Assembly: GCA_007128315.1 (NCBI GenBank)
Contig: SKXQ01000151.1
Span: forward strand, 1 to 35,228
Source: Spirochaetaceae bacterium
Lineage (GTDB): Bacteria; Spirochaetota; Spirochaetia; DSM-27196; SKKC01
Reading direction: 5' to 3'
DNA length: 35,228 nucleotides
Positions within the stretch are counted from its first letter, which is position 1. Every line of letters starts with the position of its first letter. Of this stretch, positions 8,370 to 16,885 are shown piece by piece. Under the pieces are notes generated by a model. The model did not search any database and was not told where the DNA came from. It was given only the letters and a program-made list of their open reading frames with translations. The position numbers were made by a program, and so were the translations under genes.

Positions 8370-10088
8370 ATGAGTTTTTTAGACTATTCCCTGTCGGAGT
8401 CTGTTATGGCGGGTATCTCCGACGCAGGGTTCACGGAACCAACCCCGGTACAGGTGCAGACGTTTTCACATACACTCGCCGGGCGGGATGTCACGGTACA
8501 GTCCCAGACAGGCACGGGTAAGACCGCCGCATTTCTGATATCAATCTTCGAGCTGCTCACCAGGAATGAGTCCTACCGGGGAGCGAAGGCCCTGATCGTT
8601 GCGCCGACAAGAGAACTGGCAGTGCAGATCGACGAAGAGGCGAGGCTTCTCGGTGCGCATACAGGAATCAAGACCGGCTGTTTCTACGGTGGTGTTGGCT
8701 ACGGGAAACAGGAAGACGAGATTGCTCGTGGCGTCGACATCATTATTGGCACTCCGGGTCGACTTCTCGACTTCTGCCGGTCGAAGAAGCTGGATTTTAT
8801 GTCCGTCCGTATCTGTGTAATAGACGAAGCCGACCGCCTGTTTGACATGGGATTCTACCCGGACATTCAGGAGATCATGCGAAAAATGGTGGATCGCACT
8901 GAACGCACAACCATGCTTTTCAGTGCAACGCTCAGCACGAAGGTACTGAACATCGCCTGGAAATACATGAACGATCCGGTAGAGGTCGAAATCGAGCCCG
9001 AACACCTGACCGTCGACCGCATTGATCAGTCGGTATACCACGTGGCACGTGACGAAAAAATGCGGCTTCTGCTCGGCCTGTTGCAGTCTTTCAAACCACG
9101 GAATGCGCTTGTGTTCACGAATACCAAAGTGAAGGCCGAGGAGGTCTCGAAGCGGCTATCAATGAACGGTTTCAGTTCACGCTTCATAATGGGAGACCTT
9201 CCGCAAAGCAAAAGAATGCGCATTATTGAGGATATAAAGAACGGGAAGAACCAGTTCGTCGTCGCGACCGATGTGGCAGCGAGAGGGATACACATCGATG
9301 ACCTCCAGCTCGTCGTTAACTATGACGTTCCTGAAGATCCGGAAAGCTATGTGCATCGAATCGGGCGCACAGCCCGTGCAGGCCTCGACGGCAAGGCGAT
9401 CACGCTCGCGTGCGAACAGTACGTGTTTGGTCTCGAGCCCATTGAGGAGCTTATTGGTAAGAAGATACCCGTAGAACGCTTTGGACCGGATCTGCTTGCC
9501 GAAGACAAGAGCGAAGGCATGAGCGTCCGGTACGGGCGTGTCCATGACACCGGTCGCAGAGGGCATGACCGCGGTCGCCAGGATAAGCGCTCCGGAAGTC
9601 CTCGCCGGAAACAGCAAAGCCGGTCTCATCACGGACATCAGGCCGATGACCGAGCCGTGGAAGCGGCGAGCTCTCATGGTCCGTCCGGCGGTAAAGTGCA
9701 CCGCGACCCAGTGCCGGACGCTGCGAAGCCGCACGGCGCAGCACGCCCGAAGCAGCGCAGAAGTCGACGCCCCGCGCACGAACAGCGCTCAGCACCAGAG
9801 GGAGCTCGGAGTCCGAAGCCTGATCAGGGGGGGCGCGACAAGAGCTCGGATGCGCTTGAGGACAGACTCGCACGGTATCGTCAGAAATACGGTGAGGATT
9901 TCGTACCAAAGCACATCGAAACCAGCGAAGACAGTAGGAGCGGGAAGGTTGCGGCAAAGCCGCGACATAAACAGGATACGAGTAAAACGCCGACGGATCG
10001 GCAGAAACCGGATCAGAACGAATCATCGGAAACTCCGCGATCGGGAAGGTTTCGACGCTTCGTCGACGGCCTTTTCGGAAAAAAATAG
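8370..10088 (+). CDS. DEAD-box ATP-dependent RNA helicase with long basic disordered tail
   Basis: A 572-residue RhlE/RhlB-like helicase. The motifs in order are the Q-motif GFTEPTPVQ (20-28), Walker A QTGTGKT (46-52), PTREL (79-83), DEAD (152-155), SAT (185-187), ATDVAARGID-type motif V (ATDVAARGIHID, 299-310) and HRIGRTAR (329-336). It unwinds or remodels RNA, typically in ribosome assembly or mRNA decay. Residues ~380-572 form a tail rich in R, K, G, S, H and Q, low in hydrophobic residues, ending in a basic/aromatic patch RRFVDGLFGKK; such tails bind RNA or partner proteins. The start at 8370 gives the usual MSF...L start; a GTG at 8328 would add 14 hydrophobic residues and is less likely. 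rpsD follows ~80 bp downstream with its own promoter. Confidence 0.93.
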   Translation: MSFLDYSLSESVMAGISDAGFTEPTPVQVQTFSHTLAGRDVTVQSQTGTGKTAAFLISIFELLTRNESYRGAKALIVAPTRELAVQIDEEARLLGAHTGIKTGCFYGGVGYGKQEDEIARGVDIIIGTPGRLLDFCRSKKLDFMSVRICVIDEADRLFDMGFYPDIQEIMRKMVDRTERTTMLFSATLSTKVLNIAWKYMNDPVEVEIEPEHLTVDRIDQSVYHVARDEKMRLLLGLLQSFKPRNALVFTNTKVKAEEVSKRLSMNGFSSRFIMGDLPQSKRMRIIEDIKNGKNQFVVATDVAARGIHIDDLQLVVNYDVPEDPESYVHRIGRTARAGLDGKAITLACEQYVFGLEPIEELIGKKIPVERFGPDLLAEDKSEGMSVRYGRVHDTGRRGHDRGRQDKRSGSPRRKQQSRSHHGHQADDRAVEAASSHGPSGGKVHRDPVPDAAKPHGAARPKQRRSRRPAHEQRSAPEGARSPKPDQGGRDKSSDALEDRLARYRQKYGEDFVPKHIETSEDSRSGKVAAKPRHKQDTSKTPTDRQKPDQNESSETPRSGRFRRFVDGLFGKK

Positions 10089-10101
10089 CACCGGGGGGGC
10101 G

Positions 10102-10131
10102 TTGACAGCTAAACGCTCATTTCGTTAGTGT
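10102..10131 (+). promoter_or_regulatory. Promoter of rpsD
   Basis: A perfect TTGACA at 10102-10107 is followed by an 18-nt spacer and TAGTGT at 10126-10131. The predicted start near 10138 leaves a leader of about 30 nt that contains AGGAG and GAGAG ahead of the rpsD ATG. Confidence 0.5.
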
Positions 10132-10169
10132 ACTGATTCCGAATTGTTTACAGGAGCATAGAGAGCAGA

Positions 10170-10787
10170 ATGGCAAGAAACACGAAAGCCAAGGGAAAAA
10201 TCGTACGCCGATTCGGCGTCAATATTTTTGGAAATCCCAAGTACGACCGACTTTTGAAGCGTAAGCCGTCTCCCCCGGGAGAACCCAAGAAGAAGAGGGT
10301 CCGTCAGACTGAATACGGTCGACAACTTGGAGAAAAGCAGAAACTCAAGTTCGCGTACGGGCTGAGTGAGAAGCAGTTCAGCAACCTTTTCTATAAAGCG
10401 AAGTCAATGAAAGGTGTTACTGGTGACAATATGTTACAGCTCCTTGAGCGCCGTATGGACAACGTTGTCTACAGACTTGGAATGGCGGGCAGCCGATCTC
10501 AGGCACGTCAGCTGGTCAGTCATGGCCACGTGCTTCTGAACGGACGTAAGATTACCGTGCCGAGTGCACTGGTGCGGCCTGGTGATACGGTCGGTGTTCG
10601 TGACCGCAAAGCCACCAAGGATCTGGTTCGGCGATACCTTTCGGAGAACAGTGCGCGTTCAGTTCCGCCGTGGCTCGCTCTCAGCAGAGACGATATGACG
10701 GCAAGTGTTACTGTTATACCGAGTCGGGATCTCATTCCGACGATTGCAGACGAGCAGCTCGTTATCGAGTACTACGCGAAGCAGTAA
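10170..10787 (+). CDS. rpsD: 30S ribosomal protein S4
   Basis: A 205-residue S4 protein. It has the N-terminal RRFGVNIFGNPKYD region, the basic NKxxG-like linker and the RNA-binding S4 domain at about 95-155 (LERRMDNVVYRLGMAGSRSQARQLVSHGHVLLNG). The C-terminal IPTIADEQLVIEYYAK is canonical. This is a cysteine-free S4 lacking the zinc-binding N-terminus found in some bacteria. S4 nucleates 16S rRNA folding of the small subunit. The gene is alone, outside the alpha operon where rpsD often sits, with its own promoter and a strong terminator, so it is monocistronic here. The neighbouring RNA helicase is functionally fitting but not necessarily linked. Confidence 0.98.
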   Translation: MARNTKAKGKIVRRFGVNIFGNPKYDRLLKRKPSPPGEPKKKRVRQTEYGRQLGEKQKLKFAYGLSEKQFSNLFYKAKSMKGVTGDNMLQLLERRMDNVVYRLGMAGSRSQARQLVSHGHVLLNGRKITVPSALVRPGDTVGVRDRKATKDLVRRYLSENSARSVPPWLALSRDDMTASVTVIPSRDLIPTIADEQLVIEYYAKQ

Positions 10788-10810
10788 TATTGGTGTTAAT
10801 TCCGTTTTCA

Positions 10811-10841
10811 AACCCCTGTCAGGTCCGACAGGGGTTTTTTT
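10811..10841 (+). terminator. Intrinsic terminator of rpsD
   Basis: CCCCTGTC (10813-10820) pairs with GACAGGGG (10827-10834) around a 6-nt loop. Flanking AA/TT extend the stem, and a seven-T run follows at 10835-10841. It lies 25 bp after the rpsD stop. Confidence 0.93.
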
Positions 10842-10944
10842 ATGTCTTACCTGTCATCAGCTTCATATGAAAACAGGTACCGCGTTCTATATACTTTTAC
10901 AGAGATGACCGAAAATATAAGCGTTATACGTTAAGGAAGGTTCA

Positions 10945-12231
10945 ATGCCGAAGCTCCCCGTACTCTGTCGAGATGAAGAAGTAAGAGATCGTGTCCAGAG
11001 GATATGTGAACGGTTTCAGAGTGTCTACGATCCGTATTTTTACACGGACACGGGCGAGTTTCTTGAGTCTCTTCGCTATGACCTTCCCGAGGCCGCAATT
11101 ATCAACTTCAGTGATCAGCTCGACGACGCAACAACGGTTCTCAGCACCATACATGGTGACCCCTGGCTTCATTATGGCGGTATTGTTGGTGTCTGCAGAC
11201 AAAGGGATGAACATCGAGTTCAGGAACTGCTCTCCGGGTCAAACGTAATCAGCCTGATCCGAAGGGGGGAGTTCGTCTCCCATTTCTCCCGTGTTATTCG
11301 AATTCTGGTTCACAATCGGCAGATTCTGTTTCAGCGGGATATTCAGAAGTACCTGCTCAAAGATATCAGCGGGTCATTTGTCATGGACAGCGACCCCTTC
11401 AATGCGCGCACTTACACGAACCTCGTCACAAACTATCTGTACAACTCCAACTATATCGATCGTGACGGAAGAGACCGGCTTCATGTCGCTCTTTTCGAAC
11501 TGTTAATGAACGCAATTGAACACGGTAATTGTGGTATCTCTTACGAAGAAAAGAACGCCTGGCTTGGTGAAGGGCAGGATATCCTGTATCTGATTCGGGA
11601 AAAAATGGCGTCTCCGGAAATACGCGACAGGCGGGTGCATTTTTCTTACCGAATTTCGGACGATCGGAGTGTGTTCCGTATCAGGGACGATGGGGCAGGT
11701 TTCGACTGGCGCGCGCGTATTGCCGACACCGCTCCCAAGCTCGAAAGCCACGGCCATGGACTCCGGATGACCGGTGCGTACGTCGACAATCTTCGGTATA
11801 ACGACGCGGGAAACGAGGTCATGTTCGATTTCGTACACAAGACCCGTGAGGCAAACGCGGTGCCCGGACTCTTCTCAGAGAGCGAAGAGCGCATTGTCCA
11901 ACCCGGTGATGTCGTATTTCGTGAAGGTGAAGAGTCAGACTACTTGTACTATATTGCGTCGGGCGAACTCGGTATCTATACCGGTGAGTCCCGAATTACT
12001 ACCCTGAGCCCTGACGATATCTTTCTCGGAGAGATGTCCTTTCTGTTGAACAATCGGCGGTCTGCTACAGTCATCGCAGAGTCGAAAAGTCTGTTAATAC
12101 GCATCAGTAAAAACCGGTTCGTGTCGGTGATAAAGGAAAAGCCACACTACGGCATATTCCTGGCACGACTCGTAGCGCAGCGTCTTGAGCGTCTGAACCG
12201 ATCGTACGCCCAGTTGCAGCAGTCAATCTGA
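10945..12231 (+). CDS. Receiver-like domain + RsbW-type ATPase/kinase + cNMP-binding domain
   Basis: A 428-residue three-part signalling protein. Residues 1-115 have the size and strand/helix pattern of a response-regulator receiver but lack a clear phospho-aspartate (AAIINFSD where the strand-3 Asp is expected). Residues ~155-300 form a GHKL/RsbW-type ATPase: N-box ELLMNAIEHGN (185-195), G1 DDGAGFDW (248-255) and G2 SHGHGLRM (268-275). Residues ~312-415 are a cyclic-nucleotide-binding domain with GEMSFL (362-367) and RRSATVIAE (371-379) in the phosphate-binding cassette, so cNMP binding looks intact. AAGGAAGG precedes the ATG by 6 nt. The most direct reading is an anti-sigma-factor-like kinase gated by cAMP or c-di-nucleotide. 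It overlaps the convergent HMA gene by 9 bp. No sigma factor or STAS partner lies in the window. Confidence 0.85.
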   Translation: MPKLPVLCRDEEVRDRVQRICERFQSVYDPYFYTDTGEFLESLRYDLPEAAIINFSDQLDDATTVLSTIHGDPWLHYGGIVGVCRQRDEHRVQELLSGSNVISLIRRGEFVSHFSRVIRILVHNRQILFQRDIQKYLLKDISGSFVMDSDPFNARTYTNLVTNYLYNSNYIDRDGRDRLHVALFELLMNAIEHGNCGISYEEKNAWLGEGQDILYLIREKMASPEIRDRRVHFSYRISDDRSVFRIRDDGAGFDWRARIADTAPKLESHGHGLRMTGAYVDNLRYNDAGNEVMFDFVHKTREANAVPGLFSESEERIVQPGDVVFREGEESDYLYYIASGELGIYTGESRITTLSPDDIFLGEMSFLLNNRRSATVIAESKSLLIRISKNRFVSVIKEKPHYGIFLARLVAQRLERLNRSYAQLQQSI

Positions 12232-12474
12232 CGCAGAGGCGGCCTGATCCGCATCCGTCTGATTTGCAGGCCAGGCGTCGTATCCAATTCGCTGAACCAT
12301 CTCGATAACCTTGTCGACGTTGGCCTGATCGCCGTCGTGTTCAAGGTAGATGCGTGATTTGCCCCTGTCGACTTCGACGGAAGAAATTCCCTTCAGGCGC
12401 TTCGCAAAGTGTTCTATGGCAATAGAGCAGCTCGTACACGTGCCGCCCTGCATATCAAGCATTGTCTTTTCCAT
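12223..12474 (-). CDS. Heavy-metal-associated (HMA) domain protein, copper-chaperone-like
   Basis: An 83-residue single HMA domain with the metal-binding CxxC at Cys13/Cys16 in GGTCTSC. The usual GMTC methionine is replaced by Gly. A betaalphabeta-betaalphabeta pattern follows (IEHFAKRLKGISSVEVDRGKSRIYLEHDG) and ends in VIEMVQRIGYDAW. The last ~12 residues are a polar A/D/Q/S tail. Such proteins deliver Cu(I) or similar ions to P-type ATPases or regulators, but no metal ATPase or CopY/CueR-type regulator lies nearby. No SD is visible; the ATG starts 7 nt after a strong -10 box, so the message is probably leaderless. It converges on and overlaps the preceding gene by 9 bp. Confidence 0.85.
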   Translation of the reverse strand: MEKTMLDMQGGTCTSCSIAIEHFAKRLKGISSVEVDRGKSRIYLEHDGDQANVDKVIEMVQRIGYDAWPANQTDADQAASASD

Positions 12475-12480
12475 ACCCTG

Positions 12481-12509
12481 AATATAGCAAAATCGGGATA
12501 CGATGTCAT
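12481..12509 (-). promoter_or_regulatory. Promoter of the HMA gene, predicted leaderless
   Basis: Minus-strand ATGACA (12509-12504), a 17-nt spacer and TATATT (12486-12481) each match the consensus at five of six positions. Only 6 nt separate the -10 box from the ATG at 12474, so transcription should start at or beside the initiation codon. Confidence 0.6.
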
Positions 12510-12577
12510 CTTCCCCCTACAGGAAAAACGGCCGGACATGGTAGGCTGTCGGGGACAGAACCTGTGGAGGGTATCGC

Positions 12578-13522
12578 ATGACATCGGTTCGGGAAGCGGC
12601 AGCCATTGCGTCGGGCTTGACGGAAGCCATCAGCCAAGCTTTTTTCGGGCGGAGTACCGCGATACATCGTCTGTTAACCGGTCTTTTTTCGGGGCTGAAC
12701 GTACTCGTGGAAGACATTCCGGGCACGGGAAAGACAACTCTGGCACGTGCAGTGGCACAAGCCTGTGGAGCTGATTTCGGACGCATACAATGTTCACCCG
12801 ATCTCCTGCCGGCGGATATCACGGGCATGATGATCTGGGATCCTCACACACACACCTTTACTTTCAAACCGGGACCTCTGATGCATCAGTTCGTGCTTGT
12901 TGATGAACTGAACCGTGCCGCGACGCGCACACAGGCGGCCCTGCTCGAGTCAATGCAGGAGGGTGCGGTCACGGTCGATACCATGCGGTACCCGTTACCG
13001 CAGCCGTTTTTTCTCGTTGCGACTCAGAACCCCGCTGCATTTACCGGAACCTTCCCCCTACCCGAAGCGCAGCTTGACCGGTTTGGCCTGTCTGTATCGA
13101 TAGGCTACCCGTCCACCGGCGACGAGCAGCGTATTCTTGATTACGGTGTTGCGCAGCCTCCGACGGTTGCACGTGTCATCGACACCGATACGCTGGCAAT
13201 GATCCGAGAGCGCGTGGCATCCGTCAGTGCGGTTGAAAGCGTACGGCAGTATATTATTCATCTGTCAGGTCAGACGCGTTCCACGCCGCTTCTACGCCTG
13301 GGGTTGAGCCCGCGAGCGTCAGCACACATGTTCGCGGCCGCACGGGCGGCTGCTGTGATCGCCGGACGGGACTATGTGGTTCCCGAAGATGTTCATGAAG
13401 TGTTTCTTCCGGTTGCCGTTCATCGGGTTGTGTTATCGGCCCAGGCATCAGTGGAAGGCAGACGAAGTCCCGAAATACTCGAGACCATCCTGCGAAAGAC
13501 ACGGATGCCTTCGGGAGTGTGA
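12578..13522 (+). CDS. MoxR-family AAA+ ATPase
   Basis: A 314-residue MoxR ATPase. Walker A IPGTGKTT is at 47-54, the MoxR-typical RIQCSPDLLPADITG at 69-83, Walker B VLVDELNRA at 106-114 and sensor-1 ATQNP at 148-152, followed by the lid domain with SPRAS. MoxR proteins act as chaperone-like ATPases, usually for von Willebrand-factor/DUF58 partners. GGAGGG sits 6 nt before the ATG. It is the first gene of a tight operon with DUF58 and transglutaminase proteins, the common MoxR-DUF58-TgpA arrangement. A small perfect dyad CTGTC-GGG-GACAG lies at 12546-12558 in the leader. Confidence 0.93.
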   Translation: MTSVREAAAIASGLTEAISQAFFGRSTAIHRLLTGLFSGLNVLVEDIPGTGKTTLARAVAQACGADFGRIQCSPDLLPADITGMMIWDPHTHTFTFKPGPLMHQFVLVDELNRAATRTQAALLESMQEGAVTVDTMRYPLPQPFFLVATQNPAAFTGTFPLPEAQLDRFGLSVSIGYPSTGDEQRILDYGVAQPPTVARVIDTDTLAMIRERVASVSAVESVRQYIIHLSGQTRSTPLLRLGLSPRASAHMFAAARAAAVIAGRDYVVPEDVHEVFLPVAVHRVVLSAQASVEGRRSPEILETILRKTRMPSGV

Positions 13523-13527
13523 GAGGC

Positions 13528-14754
13528 ATGGCAGACCACCCGGCCCCCCGACCCGTAAGCGAGTACAAACAGGGCGGTATCGAGCTGAACACCGGACCGG
13601 TGTTCAGACTGTTCACGATCATGCTCGTTTCATCGTTACTCGGGAGATACTTCGGAGGCATGTGGAATGTGCTTCGAGTGGCCCTGATCGCGTATCCATT
13701 CTTTTCTCTGCTCTACCTCGCGCTTGTCATCGCCGGGCTTAAATACGTGCAGGATGTCTCGACCGACCATCCGGTAAAAGGGGGATCCGTCCAGTACACC
13801 TTGAGCATGAGCAACGAAAGCATTGTGCCTGTGACTGGAATCCAGGCTCTGTTGTATCTCGGGCGGGACGAAGAAGGTGTGCGGTCGCTGACTCCCGTGC
13901 TGTACCCGAGACGCACGGTACGAACCGAACGGACTATCATATGTCCGTTCCGGGGAACGTACCCCGTCGGGTTATCCCGTCTCGCAGTAACCGATCCGAG
14001 TGGATGTCTCACAATCCTGCTCTCCGTGGCGCATCGGGTATTTTACGTAACACCTCGAGTGCTCACCGTCAGACCGGACATCTTTATGCTGTCGCGCGAG
14101 CGCTCCGGTTCGGATCAGGTGCAATCGAGGACTGGAGAAGACGTGACGCTGTTCCGGGAGCTCTCCGAATACCGACCCGGCGAGGATGCGAAGCGGATAT
14201 TGTGGCGATACATGGCATCACGAAACGTGCTACTGGTGCCTCGCTATGATCGCGGCGTCGATTCGGGGTTGCGTGTGTTACTCGATACGCGCGTGACCAC
14301 CGGGGATGAGCAGTCACTTGGTGTCGAAGACTGCTCGCTGGAGATCGTGATTGCGATTGCCCGGGCAGGCCTGTCTGCAGGTATACCGATTTCGGTCGCT
14401 GGTTTCGGCTTTGGACAGTTTATATGCACTCCGGACAAACCCGAAAAGCTTCATTCGTTTGTGGAAGACAGCATCGGCCTTTTCTTCAGGAGCAAAGCTT
14501 CACCGGTGCACTACGAGCCGGGACCGGACGGTCTGTCGGCGTCACCGGTGGTGTACGTAACACATCATCGGGACGACGCACTTCTGGAACGCATCATGGA
14601 CGCCCCACCTGGCTCGTGTGGACTCATACTAAACATTTCGGGTATGGACCGTTCAGCCGGTGAATCATTGAAACGCTTCGCCGAAGGCATGCGTTATGAA
14701 CGCAAGCTCTGCTACGCGCTCAGGTCGGCCGACGAACTGCTGGAGGTGTCGTGA
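13528..14754 (+). CDS. DUF58 membrane-anchored protein of the MoxR operon
   Basis: A DUF58 protein of about 408 residues. A short polar N-terminus is followed by two close hydrophobic segments (about 26-40 and 50-70), then a beta-rich periplasmic-type or linker region. The DUF58 hallmark LFRELSEYRPGEDAKRILWR lies near 208-227, followed by NVLLVPRYDR and a VWA-like fold (RVLLDTR). DUF58 proteins partner with MoxR ATPases; their biochemical role is unsettled. The ATG at 13528 has GGGAG 10 nt upstream. A GTG at 13519 that overlaps the moxR stop (GTGA) is an alternative giving 411 residues. The gene's own stop overlaps the next start codon, indicating translational coupling. Confidence 0.87.
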   Translation: MADHPAPRPVSEYKQGGIELNTGPVFRLFTIMLVSSLLGRYFGGMWNVLRVALIAYPFFSLLYLALVIAGLKYVQDVSTDHPVKGGSVQYTLSMSNESIVPVTGIQALLYLGRDEEGVRSLTPVLYPRRTVRTERTIICPFRGTYPVGLSRLAVTDPSGCLTILLSVAHRVFYVTPRVLTVRPDIFMLSRERSGSDQVQSRTGEDVTLFRELSEYRPGEDAKRILWRYMASRNVLLVPRYDRGVDSGLRVLLDTRVTTGDEQSLGVEDCSLEIVIAIARAGLSAGIPISVAGFGFGQFICTPDKPEKLHSFVEDSIGLFFRSKASPVHYEPGPDGLSASPVVYVTHHRDDALLERIMDAPPGSCGLILNISGMDRSAGESLKRFAEGMRYERKLCYALRSADELLEVS

Positions 14755-16829
14755 AGTACCGGGTTTCGTTACGATCAATCGCCTGCGCGTTGTTGATGAC
14801 ACTGCTGTTTGCGGTCGGGATCTGGTACTCGGCCGCGTTGCTACGTGTACGAGGACCGGTTACCACCTTGATCGTGGCGTGCTCCGTGTATCTGTCGCTC
14901 GGCATCTTGAAGGCCGACAGCAGGCGCTCGTCACGCGTCCGAGCCGGAGTGCTTCTGCTTCTGGTTTCGTCGACCTTATTCTGGATCCTGATCACACCGG
15001 CGACAGCATACTCAGCATGGTTTCTTCTGGTCGATCGTGGCGTTCCGCAGGGGAGTGTTTCGTTTGTGTTTCTGCTTGTCGCGTGGATCGGAGCCTCGTA
15101 CATTGCAGTCGCATTCCTGCGGCACCCGGTTCTGTGTCTGATGAACCTGGCCGCATGGTTTACTTTTATAGCATCAATTGGCACGCAGTCCCCACAGCTG
15201 CTTCTGGTGTTCGTGTGCTTCGTTGTGTGTTCATCTGCTGTCGCATACCGAACCGCTCTGAACGGCAGACTCGCGTACGGGGTCGTACTCGTAGCGTTGA
15301 TCGCTTTGTCGGCAGCCGCCGGATCAACCTCCGTGTGGTTTGCTGCGCCTCGGGGAAGCCGGTTGATCGATACACGCGTGTCCCCGATGCTTCGTGCTGC
15401 AGCCATCCGCATCTGGCCTTCGTTCCCTCTGCTCGCAGGCATCAGTGGCAGCGGAGAAGGTTTTACCGAAGTAAACCTCACAGGAACCCCGCTGTTGACC
15501 GACAGTCCGGTTCTCGAACTCTCGTCATCCTCAGGGCAGGCCGAATACATTCGCAGTACTATCTTTGACACCTACGCGGATGGGTTCTGGACGACTGCTG
15601 TCCGTGATGTGCATCGCTTCACCATACTGTCCTCCGGACGTCTGTTACCGTCATGGATGGGAGGATCTGATTACACCTTGCACGAGGAAGCCCGTGATCC
15701 CGGTGCAAGGACGATACAGGTACGTGCCGACTATATCGAAGGTATCCCGTATCCGGTCAATGCTCCTGTTGTCGAACTGCCGCCGGAGTACAGGCCGGAA
15801 CTCGAAACCGGAAGTCAGTGGGTTCCGCGGCTGGTCCTCACTGCGACGGACGAGTACCGTGTCCACCGGGTTGCTGTAACCGTAACGCGGCAGGAGCTCA
15901 TCGACACACACAAGGCTGTGTATACCGCAGTCCCCGAACAGTTTCGCCGGGCGTTCGAAGGCATCGTCGACGGCGATTCAGCTGACGCCTCGCAGACCCT
16001 GACCAGTATACGTGGGTTTCTTCGGAACGACGCGACCTACGCCCTCGTCCGTCTCGACGCTCCGGACGGGAGAGATCCACTGGAATACTTCGTTCTGGAC
16101 AATCGCAGCGGCTTTTGCATTCACTTCGCGTCCGCAGCTGTCGTGCTCGCCCGCATGCATGGCATCCCCGCACGATACGTAACCGGGTTTCTCGTTCCGC
16201 CGTCATCGTCGGTCGAGCCTGTCATCGTCAGGGGTATCCACGCCCATGCGTGGGGTGAGGTGTGGGGGGGAGGACGCTGGCAGGTCTTCGAGACGACGCC
16301 GGGTCCGGGTCATCTGACAGAACCCGGAACCGATGGAACCGACCGAATCAGCAGCGATCCTCTCACGAGGCGACAGCTTTCCGCATTCGGGCTTGCGCCT
16401 GATCCGGTCGTTGAACGAGAGAGCTCAGAGCTGCCTGCGAGGGACGTTATCGCTGCTGTACTCGGTGTTATTGTGCTTTCTGGTGGTTTAGTCCTGTTCT
16501 CGCGTTATCGAGCTGTGTGGAAGACCGGCAGTGATCCCGGGAGCTGTGTCGGGTTTCGAACCGACTACCGTTCAACCAGTCCTTTACAACGTAAAACCCG
16601 TCGACAGCTCCGTCGCATCGTTCGGACCTCAGGGGGCGCACATCCTTCACTCGTGGGATGGACCGGATGGGCCCGATTGCCGGTGGCGCGGCAGTACGCG
16701 TCGAAACGCGCAAAGCGGCGTGCGCGGGTGGTCGCTGACCTGGCTCACCGGACGTTCTTTTCTCCAAAAAAACTCAGGGAACGTGACCTTCGGTATCTCA
16801 AACGCGTCCGTTTCAGGAACCCTACTTGA
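14751..16829 (+). CDS. TgpA-type membrane transglutaminase-like protease/transferase
   Basis: A 692-residue protein with a DUF3488-like membrane region (about six to seven hydrophobic helices in residues 8-196). A large extracytoplasmic transglutaminase-core domain (about 385-520) follows, then a C-terminal helix (566-584) and a basic cytoplasmic tail. The catalytic Cys456 is in SGFCIHFASA and His499 in HAHAWGEVW. The third position is Glu514 (WQVFETTPG), where Asp is also common. The GTG start overlaps the DUF58 stop (GTGA), and GGAGG lies 4 nt upstream. The MoxR-DUF58-TgpA trio suggests an envelope protein-processing or cell-wall-linked job; the substrate is unknown. The last ~100 residues are very basic (RKTRRQLRRIVR, KRAKRRARV). 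Confidence 0.9.
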   Translation: MKYRVSLRSIACALLMTLLFAVGIWYSAALLRVRGPVTTLIVACSVYLSLGILKADSRRSSRVRAGVLLLLVSSTLFWILITPATAYSAWFLLVDRGVPQGSVSFVFLLVAWIGASYIAVAFLRHPVLCLMNLAAWFTFIASIGTQSPQLLLVFVCFVVCSSAVAYRTALNGRLAYGVVLVALIALSAAAGSTSVWFAAPRGSRLIDTRVSPMLRAAAIRIWPSFPLLAGISGSGEGFTEVNLTGTPLLTDSPVLELSSSSGQAEYIRSTIFDTYADGFWTTAVRDVHRFTILSSGRLLPSWMGGSDYTLHEEARDPGARTIQVRADYIEGIPYPVNAPVVELPPEYRPELETGSQWVPRLVLTATDEYRVHRVAVTVTRQELIDTHKAVYTAVPEQFRRAFEGIVDGDSADASQTLTSIRGFLRNDATYALVRLDAPDGRDPLEYFVLDNRSGFCIHFASAAVVLARMHGIPARYVTGFLVPPSSSVEPVIVRGIHAHAWGEVWGGGRWQVFETTPGPGHLTEPGTDGTDRISSDPLTRRQLSAFGLAPDPVVERESSELPARDVIAAVLGVIVLSGGLVLFSRYRAVWKTGSDPGSCVGFRTDYRSTSPLQRKTRRQLRRIVRTSGGAHPSLVGWTGWARLPVARQYASKRAKRRARVVADLAHRTFFSPKKLRERDLRYLKRVRFRNPT

Positions 16830-16885
16830 ACTGCACTGAGTGACCTGTCAGAATACGGAACTACCTTTTTCGGAGATCCATATAC

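Noticed and set aside
14696..15571. Long frames on both strands across the start of the TgpA gene
   Set aside because: The TgpA frame explains the region with membrane helices, an SD and start/stop coupling; the others are Arg/Ser/Cys-rich shadows.
16263..16272. G7 tract in the transglutaminase gene (similar runs near 9827 and 10092) as a phase-variation site
   Set aside because: Seven bases is short for slippage-based switching and the reading frames are intact.
16285..16330. Glu514 in place of Asp in the TgpA catalytic triad
   Set aside because: FETTP/FEPTP-type variants are common in transglutaminase-like membrane proteins, so this is unlikely to mean loss of activity.
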